A stretch of 64,000 nt of DNA, from positions 62,001-126,000 of the forward strand of contig NZ_JAQSUW010000014.1 in assembly GCF_028649395.1 (NCBI RefSeq), in the 5' to 3' direction. Positions 26,901-32,895 of this stretch are shown here, in pieces; within the stretch, counting starts at the first letter, position 1, and each line of letters begins with the position of its first letter. This stretch comes from Pseudomonas sp. Gutcm_11s (GTDB taxonomy: Bacteria; Pseudomonadota; Gammaproteobacteria; Pseudomonadales; Pseudomonadaceae). Both the position numbers and the translations under genes were made by a program. Under the pieces are notes generated by a model. It saw only the letters and a program-made list of their open reading frames with translations, was not told where the DNA came from and made no database searches.

Positions 26901-28651
26901 GCACGCTCGTCCAGGCCAGAGATAGGGTCAAGCCACTCAGCAAGCTTGAGATCAGTCTTATCGCGATCCGTTACTCCAAGCTCATCCAAATGGTTTAGAA
27001 GAGCAGCTCCTAACGCATGAGCCACAAGCGTCGGTGAGAGCACAAGCTGGCCCGAAGCTTGCTTGATTGCGAATTGGGCATCGATGATGTCGCTCAGCCG
27101 AAGAAAAACTTCGTTGCAGGAAAGATCTGGCCGCGCAGTCGTCTCTCCAAGGCTGCCCATGTTGTATTTTCGAAAGCCATCGATGTGCCGCTGGGCTACT
27201 TCCTGTAACCAGGAGCGCCAATCATCCTCGCTGAAAGACTTGCCTGCACGAGTTCCCAGCGTGTCACGACCATACTCCCAGAGCAAACGATGCACCGTGA
27301 CTTGACCTGCGTCGGTGAGTCGCTCGTGGAATCGAATAACAAGACGAAAGAGTCTTGGAGTTCTAGCAAATCTAATGAGGTCTTCGTGAAGGTCTGCCCG
27401 CGTCAGATTCTCCGCCGCTAGACGCTGATCAAGCTCACCACCAGGTTGGTCGTCGTAAACATCAACAGCAATCTCCTTTGGAGGTACAACAAGGCCTCGA
27501 AGAGATCCCAGCTTCTCTTTCATGTGAAGATTGCGGGTTGTCACAACAACGCGTACTCGACCAGCGAAGGGCTCATCTTGCAGAACACGTAGAACATCCG
27601 CCCAAGGTGTTGATGGTTCTTGGTTCAAGCCGTCGAAAAAAATTGTGAGAACAGGCCCCTCATCGACAGGGCGTCGCAGCAATCGATCCAGTCGGTGCCG
27701 CCAATGCTCTAGGTCCCGGACCTGCGTCAGCTCATAAAATCGATCGGCAATAAAATCTTTAAGAGATGATTTCGAGGCAGATTTAAAACCAGCAAGTGAG
27801 CCCGAGGGTACAACCAGAACGATAGGAAGGTCATCACGGCGGTTTGCGAGCCAGTCGAGTGTCGCCCATGTTTTCCCGACTCCCTCCCACCCCACTACCG
27901 CAGCAGGCGCATCAGTCACTGATGACCACCAGTGGCTCAGTGCTGCGAAGCTGCTGGCCCGCCTGATCGTTGATGAATAGTGACCGCCTGCTGCGTCCTG
28001 CCCAAGGACTGCTGCAGACGCACAAGGCGTAGTCCATAGTTTTTGCAATTGGAGTATTGACAGCGAGCGCAAGCGCTCGAAGCCCAGATACCAACTTTCA
28101 ATATCGCGAGTAAGCGATACCAAGGCAGATGCGCCGTCTACCTGCAGGTCACGAGCGAGATCTGCGGCCTCTGTCGAAACAAGAGTTGCAAGAGCTCCGG
28201 GTGCCGCAGTGCAGAGCGCTGCCAGCGCGGGAAATACATTCGGTTTCCAATCAATAATTACGACGGGAACCCCGGTTTCGTTACTTTTTCTCAAAAGTTT
28301 CAGCTCGAGCTGCTCAGGCGCCGCACGCGTAGCAACCAGAAACCATGCCTCCAAAGAGGGGTCTGCAGACAGGGCGTCATCGACCTCTCCCAGCAACTCC
28401 CGGTCACTCAGACTCGTTGTGTCTGCGTATCGCTTAGTCTCAATTCGAAAGCGACGCCCTTGACGCCCCGCAGGGCCAGCATCGCCCCCGGATTGAAAGC
28501 CCGATTTGGCAACCGCAATCCCCACCTGCGTGATCGCACCAATCAATGCTGCAGCTAAATTCTCCAATTGGGCAGGACTAATCTCATCCTGAAGAATTGC
28601 CTTCAAGCGCTTTAAGCGGGCTTCAGTGGTAAGAGCTGGAGCATTGGTCAT
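23996..28651 (-). CDS. Avs-like STAND NTPase with N-terminal Mrr-type nuclease domain
   Basis: 1551 aa from ATG 28651; a TTG lies one codon upstream. Residues ~1-135 are an Mrr/PD-(D/E)xK domain: GGD with Asp57, then RIETKRY with Glu71-x-Lys73, followed by the strands WFLVATR and VPVVIIDW. The NTPase has Walker A GWEGVGKT (254-261) and Walker B LTIFFDGLNQ (Asp340). About 1000 residues of helical repeats follow. Order and size match Avs-type defence proteins, which bind phage proteins such as terminase or portal and then cut DNA. The target here is unknown. The C-terminal 1000 residues are the likely sensor. Confidence 0.82.
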   Translation of the reverse strand: MTNAPALTTEARLKRLKAILQDEISPAQLENLAAALIGAITQVGIAVAKSGFQSGGDAGPAGRQGRRFRIETKRYADTTSLSDRELLGEVDDALSADPSLEAWFLVATRAAPEQLELKLLRKSNETGVPVVIIDWKPNVFPALAALCTAAPGALATLVSTEAADLARDLQVDGASALVSLTRDIESWYLGFERLRSLSILQLQKLWTTPCASAAVLGQDAAGGHYSSTIRRASSFAALSHWWSSVTDAPAAVVGWEGVGKTWATLDWLANRRDDLPIVLVVPSGSLAGFKSASKSSLKDFIADRFYELTQVRDLEHWRHRLDRLLRRPVDEGPVLTIFFDGLNQEPSTPWADVLRVLQDEPFAGRVRVVVTTRNLHMKEKLGSLRGLVVPPKEIAVDVYDDQPGGELDQRLAAENLTRADLHEDLIRFARTPRLFRLVIRFHERLTDAGQVTVHRLLWEYGRDTLGTRAGKSFSEDDWRSWLQEVAQRHIDGFRKYNMGSLGETTARPDLSCNEVFLRLSDIIDAQFAIKQASGQLVLSPTLVAHALGAALLNHLDELGVTDRDKTDLKLAEWLDPISGLDERAEILRAAVSIVIERDSATAPAVATSLVSEWLRSQNIPDEHRTELTRIAAAIPDPLLETVALQGDGAQRSARTWAVNALLAIPKSDTKLLSKIISHATNWLKVISRDVDHSAQRHDDSERARSSRFIKRLGVDSDGPYTVLGSQIHLVERQSDEVIRTIPSLLEGFPLVSAAPVFEATALVLAIRGRCDLWDGLKWLCLLNNEDFTETAAELRLRSRHTAAKVVEQGIHPELPLRVAALLLWLSGDEDDEAAAAKLNPSLDNFYSYDTDYANDPGQSLFRLERRHAEQVLLDANLSLRRKIDRTKAFWLDPNFAPPAAFVEALRKDCQDFESSALDTSRSQTVEDHAFSSLAPVLARCAPDLLARLLRAKIVGFAHRPPEQRLANAIGITEQLLLVDDACVESARVTRLKSKELNDDHEATVASQLLLMEVQQLSAPAQIIAVIEADLPILFRDFAEVLKPLTADHTDMLVNRYADGTTKQIEDLISLLLCASREVGECTWQWLGTLVFDPELKLQTEVFKLLATTDEERFGRMLLEAGWRWQADKVAEWNHFGSLALIAATKGLPFEQIASSVAPWLLLKAVRVRGASAADAQMAAELVGALLRAPQIQVPDPGSYLSVYCEHRKQYPFSISMIPKPVTDDPFEGLRDAMNAEKQHADRRRAVDTALERIRTAHQSGATLYLHDLEPGDLAPIIKHAPNAVALWVEGADVATADFKRRVRLAEGLYLALCEALLIESPQQGAVLWRALGEALRTRFVGVALIEEMIHMLFRVPESEEVENLLKYLVGSADNDQRLFEIAVAATVNGKEAWLDRVIQSDKLSATVWRCQRAQKLDGFKSGNSFLDVWPEGPEEDLRTSRANETAQWRHKEACAHHWWSSYWRAECDESAYSAWILFMESADRRAYGWMSLETSELSEFNSTDQRRMAHASYNLNNLKSAIKKQESQMDRKFLGRRTVEGIGPWGKSQAS

Positions 28652-28868
28652 CAAGTATTTACTCCAGTTGAATCCTCTAGCAGGCCCTGTAGCGCCATCG
28701 AGGCCTTACCAAGGAGTTGTGGAAAGAAAGGATAAATCCGACTAAACGATTTATTAGAATCCAGTTTAGTTAGGCTTTACGACGGGCAGCCAAGCATGTG
28801 GAAACCTATGGTCTACATGGAAATTCTCGCGTCTGCTTGTGGCCGAAAACTGCCTACTGTGATCGGCG

Positions 28869-29090
28869 CTATTCGTCTCCATCTCGATTCCAGTAGGAGA
28901 CCAGCTCATCGGTACGATCCGAAATCTGTGGTGTCTTGCTGAGTACAAGGCACCGGACATTGCCGACGTACTCCTCGAACACATAGAGAGTGTCGCCAAC
29001 GTCGACGCCTAGCTCCTGAAGAACTTCATCCGGAATGCGGATAGCACCATCGCCGTCCCAGTCTTCGATAGTCACCTGCTTGGGGCCCAT
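28869..29090 (-). CDS. AbrB/MazE-like DNA-binding protein (orphan antitoxin type)
   Basis: 73 aa. The pattern DGDGAIRIPDEVLQELGVDVGDTLYVFEE is the swapped-hairpin AbrB/SpoVT fold used by MazE-type antitoxins. AAAGAA lies just before the ATG. No toxin-like frame is adjacent on either side. It sits between the STAND gene (214 bp away) and the reverse-transcriptase locus, and could repress either or be a remnant of a toxin-antitoxin pair. Confidence 0.75.
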   Translation of the reverse strand: MGPKQVTIEDWDGDGAIRIPDEVLQELGVDVGDTLYVFEEYVGNVRCLVLSKTPQISDRTDELVSYWNRDGDE

Positions 29091-29256
29091 TTCTTTTCTC
29101 CACCGTCATGATCGCCTTCAGTGCGGTCGATCTTAGGGCACGGTCAGACCGTTAGCCGGGGTCATACGCTGTGGCGGTAGTTCTGGCCGGTAGCAGCCCT
29201 AGTGGATGCCCGCTACCGGAACTGGCACAGACTGATTCTGGTGAGGTCTATCGAGG

Positions 29257-29594
29257 ATGGGGGCTGATTCAGCCAGATTTATGCTAGCCTGCAAGCGCTT
29301 CGGGTATAGACCCGAAGGTGCATCACAAGCTGTCAAGCCCCAAGGCGGCATCCCAGGTGTAACAACCCAGGGTGACCAGCAATGCGGCCAGCAGCCCTCG
29401 GATACTTATCTTCATAGGTACTCCAAGTGTGACGCTGACACTATACGTCGATCCTAGCAATCGCGGCGAAATCGGAACTGGGTGACCAACACCGATTGGA
29501 TGATGTGAGGAGCATTTGAGTTTATCCGGCCAGGCGGCTGAGGATTGCCGCCATCCTATGCCTGGCCGGTTGGCTCGAACATGGATGTACGCTG
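29257..29594 (+). ncRNA. putative structured RNA of the Drt2-like locus (limits uncertain)
   Basis: The 504 bp between the AbrB-like gene and the RT have no convincing protein gene but hold ordered hairpins: GGCTG/CAGCC (29262-29274), CTTCGGGT-ATAG-ACCCGAAG (29298-29317), AATCGG/CCGATT around 29471-29498, and a 10-bp stem (29526-29569). DRT2 systems are known to encode a non-coding RNA directly upstream of the RT, which is copied repeatedly to give a stop-free reading frame. One plus-strand frame here (29257-29457) is open for about 200 nt. The exact ends and template part cannot be set from one sequence. Confidence 0.5.
29526..29569 (+). repeat. strong hairpin just before the RT start
   Basis: CCGGCCAGGC (29526-29535) pairs perfectly with GCCTGGCCGG (29560-29569); an inner GGCGGC/GCCGCC can compete. 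It ends 25 bp before the RT ATG and may form the 3' part of the ncRNA or block RT translation. Confidence 0.65.
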
Positions 29595-30878
29595 ATGCCA
29601 GAAAATTGGTACAAATCTCGGGGCTATCTGCACTTTGATCGCCCGATCAACCAGGCTGCGGCGCTGGAGATAGTTTCAAACCCTAAGACTGTTGCTAAGC
29701 ATGCCTTTTACCCCTTCATTCGCTATGTCGCACAAACACAGAAAGTGTTTTTCGATAAAAGCATCGGGAAGGTGGTCAAAAAAGACCCTAAGCAACGGCC
29801 GATTTCCTACGCTGCGCACGTCGACAGCCACATTTACTCCTACTACTGCGAGCAGCTGAACCGGGCTTACGAGGACTATTTGGCGAAGGTGCAGTGGTCC
29901 TCTGCCATTTTGGCGTTTAGAGCCCTTGGCAAAAGCAATATCGATTTTGCTCGGGATGCGTTCCTGGATATCGCAACGCGAGGCTCCTGCTGCGTCATCG
30001 CCATCGACATCAAGGGCTTCTTTGACAACCTAGACCATGCACATCTGAAAAATGCCTGGCAGGCGCTCCTAGGCAGCAGTCAGTTGCCCGACGATCACTA
30101 CGCGGTGTACCGATCTCTCACCAAGTTTTCGTTCGTCTATAGGGATCAAGTCTACGAGGCACTGGGGCTTTCCAAGAGCAACCCCAAGCAAGGCCGTAAG
30201 CGAATTTGCGAGCCCCACGAGTTCCGGGCCAAGGTGCGTGAGGGCGGCCTGATCGAAACCAACAAAGACAAAAAAGGTATCCCTCAAGGCTCCCCCATCA
30301 GCGCCATGCTGTCCAACGTGTACATGATGGGCTTCGATGGGCAGATCCACGCACATGTCGAATCCTGCGGCGGTGCTTATTACCGGTATTGCGATGATGT
30401 GCTGCTGATAGTTCCGCTGGAGAAGGAGGCGGAGGCCAAGGCCCTAGTCGACCTACGGGTCAATGAAATCGGTCTGGAAATCCAGGCCACCAAAACAGAG
30501 ACCTGTAAGTTCACGCGGTCGGCCAAGGGCTTGAGATCCGACCGACCGCTGCAGTATCTGGGCTTTATCTTCGATGGGGCCAATATTTACCTGCGCTCAT
30601 CGTCACTGGCTCGCTACCAGGACCGTGTACACAGAGGCATCTGGCTGGCCGAAAAGTGTATGGACAAGGTCAATGCCAAACGGATTTCCAGAGGCCAGTT
30701 ACCCCGTTCGATGTTCCTGAAGAAGTTGTACAAGCGATACTCCTACCTAGGCCGAAGAAACTTCATCTCATATGGTTACCGGGCAGCCAGAATCATGAAC
30801 GCCCCCTCGATCAAGAAGCAGCTCAAGCCACATTGGAACAGGCTCCGCGAGCGCATTTCTGATGCCCAAGGCGAATGA
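29595..30878 (+). CDS. drt2: Drt2-like antiviral reverse transcriptase
   Basis: 427 aa, one RT domain with no fused effector. Early residues GYLHFDRPI, HAFYPFIRY and YAAHVDSHIYSYY are typical of the DRT2 group as I know it. The RT core has Asp138 (AIDIKGFFDNLDH), GIPQGSPISAMLSN (228-241) and the catalytic YCDD (265-268). The ATG at 29595 has no clear SD. DRT2 defends against phage by rolling-circle copying of its upstream RNA into concatemeric cDNA, from which a never-ending ORF is expressed. The neighbourhood (two STAND NTPases) supports a defence role. A group II intron or retron RT is less likely: no maturase domain and no msr/msd-like layout. Confidence 0.82.
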   Translation: MPENWYKSRGYLHFDRPINQAAALEIVSNPKTVAKHAFYPFIRYVAQTQKVFFDKSIGKVVKKDPKQRPISYAAHVDSHIYSYYCEQLNRAYEDYLAKVQWSSAILAFRALGKSNIDFARDAFLDIATRGSCCVIAIDIKGFFDNLDHAHLKNAWQALLGSSQLPDDHYAVYRSLTKFSFVYRDQVYEALGLSKSNPKQGRKRICEPHEFRAKVREGGLIETNKDKKGIPQGSPISAMLSNVYMMGFDGQIHAHVESCGGAYYRYCDDVLLIVPLEKEAEAKALVDLRVNEIGLEIQATKTETCKFTRSAKGLRSDRPLQYLGFIFDGANIYLRSSSLARYQDRVHRGIWLAEKCMDKVNAKRISRGQLPRSMFLKKLYKRYSYLGRRNFISYGYRAARIMNAPSIKKQLKPHWNRLRERISDAQGE

Positions 30879-30961
30879 CAGCCCTCTAGAAGAAATGAAA
30901 GAGCGAACATGGTGAATAGGCCCCGCTTCCCTAGAGGCCTCTCCAGCGGTTGCTTTTGGCC

Positions 30962-31139
30962 GATTCTGTTGAAAAAGTCGGTGTTGGCCAGAGCCTCCTG
31001 TCCATAGGCCAAAAAGCGGCTAGCTTGCGCGTGGCTACGTGAAATTCAAGGCAGGTTTCGCCCCGGAAATGGCTCAGATTTCAGCGTCACTAACGCTATT
31101 TCGTGGGCAGAAATCTCGAAGTGATTTTTCAACAGAGTC
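30962..31139. mobile_element. 178-bp IS-derived remnant / MITE-like element
   Basis: Terminal inverted repeats of 15 bp with one mismatch: GATTCTGTTGAAAAA (30962-30976) and TTTTTCAACAGAGTC (31125-31139). No transposase frame lies between them, and no clear target duplication is seen. Ends of this type occur in IS elements of Pseudomonas; the family is not assigned. It fills most of the 313-bp gap between the RT and the next gene. Confidence 0.6.
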
Positions 31140-31191
31140 GGTCGGAAACAGACGCTAATATACCTCTGGTTTGCTTTGCTGAAGGAAATCT

Positions 31192-31977
31192 ATGATTTGT
31201 ATTGCATGTGGTAAAGAACAGCAAAATCTTGTTAATAGCCATGTAGTCTCTAATTTCATTAGAAAAAGACTGATGGGCGAAACTAAATCCGACGGAAGCC
31301 GGAAATTTTCCTTCAGTTGGGTCGGGAGAAAAGATCTGCCGAAACAGGATCTCCCCAAACCGCGCCTGATGTGCAAAACCTGCGACAACAATCTAGGGAA
31401 GGAGGTGGAGGATGGAATTGCAGAGTTACTTATGCCCGATGATGTCGAAGCTTTCGATGCTTGGGGCGACCTCCCCATACGTGCGCATGAAATTCACGGG
31501 GTATTCGACGATCCGTTAACTCTGGGAGTCTATGACTATCCACTTAGTACGCAGTTTATGATCGAAAAATTCGCACTTTCTGTGGCGTGGCGCGCACTGC
31601 ATGCCCTAGCAAAAGACGGCGAACAGCATTCCTGTGCTCTATTGAACTCCAAGCGGGGTGCGAACATCGATGAATCGGTTAGGCGTCACTTGTTCAACGG
31701 AGCCTGTCTGCAAAATACGTATGACGCCTTTATTTACTACTGGTCGCCGAGTACGGTAAATTTCATTACGAACAATTCTGGCGATATGCCCTTTGCCTGG
31801 GCTGAACTCGGCGATGAGGGAGAGTCTCTCGGTGTGACAGTAATGTTCGCCTACTGGGTTATCGTCTGGCCATTGTTTGAGCGTGATAGATCACAGTATT
31901 CAGCGAAGCTCGATAGACTTAATAAGCTGTGCTTCATGGACTGGGTTGCCCATGTGTCCAGACAATTAGCCAGTTAA
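31192..31977 (+). CDS. hypothetical protein with zinc-ribbon / HNH-like N-terminus
   Basis: 261 aa with clearly lower GC than the core genes. The N-terminus has CIACGK (Cys3, Cys6), a histidine in NSHVVSNFI (about 17) and a second pair CKTCDNN (about 62-65). The spacing is compatible with a treble-clef zinc fold, possibly an HNH-related nuclease, but a full catalytic motif is not evident. The rest has a hydrophobic helix FALSVAWRALHAL and an aromatic-rich C-terminus (FAYWVIVWPLFE). Position after the RT suggests a defence gene or independent cargo; the IS remnant separates the two. Confidence 0.6.
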   Translation: MICIACGKEQQNLVNSHVVSNFIRKRLMGETKSDGSRKFSFSWVGRKDLPKQDLPKPRLMCKTCDNNLGKEVEDGIAELLMPDDVEAFDAWGDLPIRAHEIHGVFDDPLTLGVYDYPLSTQFMIEKFALSVAWRALHALAKDGEQHSCALLNSKRGANIDESVRRHLFNGACLQNTYDAFIYYWSPSTVNFITNNSGDMPFAWAELGDEGESLGVTVMFAYWVIVWPLFERDRSQYSAKLDRLNKLCFMDWVAHVSRQLAS

Positions 31978-32193
31978 AGATTAAGAAGGCGCTCGCTTAT
32001 CAAGTAGTAGAATTTGAATAACCGGTTATGGTCGGGAGCAGCCGATCTGCAAAATTGGATCGAGCTCATCTTCAACAGACAAGCCTCATGTCTGCATACT
32101 GGGAGTAAGCGCGCTGCGCGCTAGATTAAGCTCTCCCAGTCGTACTGCCATTCTCTCTATGCGTAGATGACCGAGAAGCGCTAGCAGCAAGGC

Positions 32194-32333
32194 GTTCACA
32201 CCTTTCCGGCACGGCGTATCAAGCTAGACCAGCAGGCCGTATCAAACTTTTCGGCCCCCACAGCTGTAGGCGCTGGCCTAATTTGAACACCGTGCCGGCC
32301 TAGCTTGATACGCCGTGCCGGAAAGGTGTGAAC
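32194..32333. repeat. perfect 34-bp inverted repeat with 72-bp spacer
   Basis: Arms 32194-32227 and 32300-32333 are exact reverse complements over 34 bp (outer ends GTTCACACC / GGTGTGAAC). Inside are extra half-copies of the same text (CGTATCAAACTTT, GAACACCGTGCCGG). It lies in a 472-bp gene-free stretch (31978-32449) between two converging genes. It could act as a bidirectional terminator/cruciform or be a folded-back end of a mobile element. Confidence 0.85.
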
Positions 32334-32449
32334 GGGTTGCTGGGAAATTTGATACAGAAGAGATCGTGGTGGTGCTCGGTATTGGAGTGGGATAGAGCAG
32401 TAAGTAGACACTACGGCTTGGGGTTAGCCGTAGTACTATATGGTTAAGA

Positions 32450-32884
32450 TTACTCCTCCAATCTCTGAGCTAGCTCTATATAAAGCTCATTGAAATACTC
32501 ATCGTCAGAATATTTTTCGAGATCTCTTTTCAGAGTTCTCACCCAGAAATCTGCTCGTGACTTGTTGTCGAAAGAATCAAGATATATCTCTGCTATTGAG
32601 CTACTGATAATTACTTTGCTTTTTAAGTCAGAAGCTTCGTCAGCAGTCACATAAGCTTCTTTCAGTAGAGAAAGACTGATATTGGCATCATCAGCGTAAT
32701 CCGCTTTCGTGCTTAGTATTGAAGGAAGCCTGCCATATTTCTGTTCAAGCCTATCTAGGGCTCGCATAAGCCTCTTTCTTTCCAAGCCTGCATCTAGACT
32801 TAAGCCGGTTTGATTGGCAACTGCAGCAGCCAGGCTCATAACCTCTTCCCAGTCGTTATCTTGTATTCCATCGGTAGTAGTCAT
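32450..32884 (-). CDS. probable immunity protein for the Rhs toxin
   Basis: 144 aa, acidic, all-helical by composition, with lower GC than the rhs core. It starts 11 bp after the rhs stop on the same strand, the place where Rhs immunity genes sit. No family is recognised (sequence begins MTTTDGIQDNDWEEVMSLA). The call rests on position, size and base composition. Confidence 0.62.
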   Translation of the reverse strand: MTTTDGIQDNDWEEVMSLAAAVANQTGLSLDAGLERKRLMRALDRLEQKYGRLPSILSTKADYADDANISLSLLKEAYVTADEASDLKSKVIISSSIAEIYLDSFDNKSRADFWVRTLKRDLEKYSDDEYFNELYIELAQRLEE

Positions 32885-32895
32885 ACCTATCCGTC

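Noticed and set aside
29257..29457. 66-codon ORF before the reverse transcriptase as an independent protein gene
   Set aside because: No SD, and it lies in the hairpin-rich region expected to be the RT's RNA. Kept only as a clue to the RNA.
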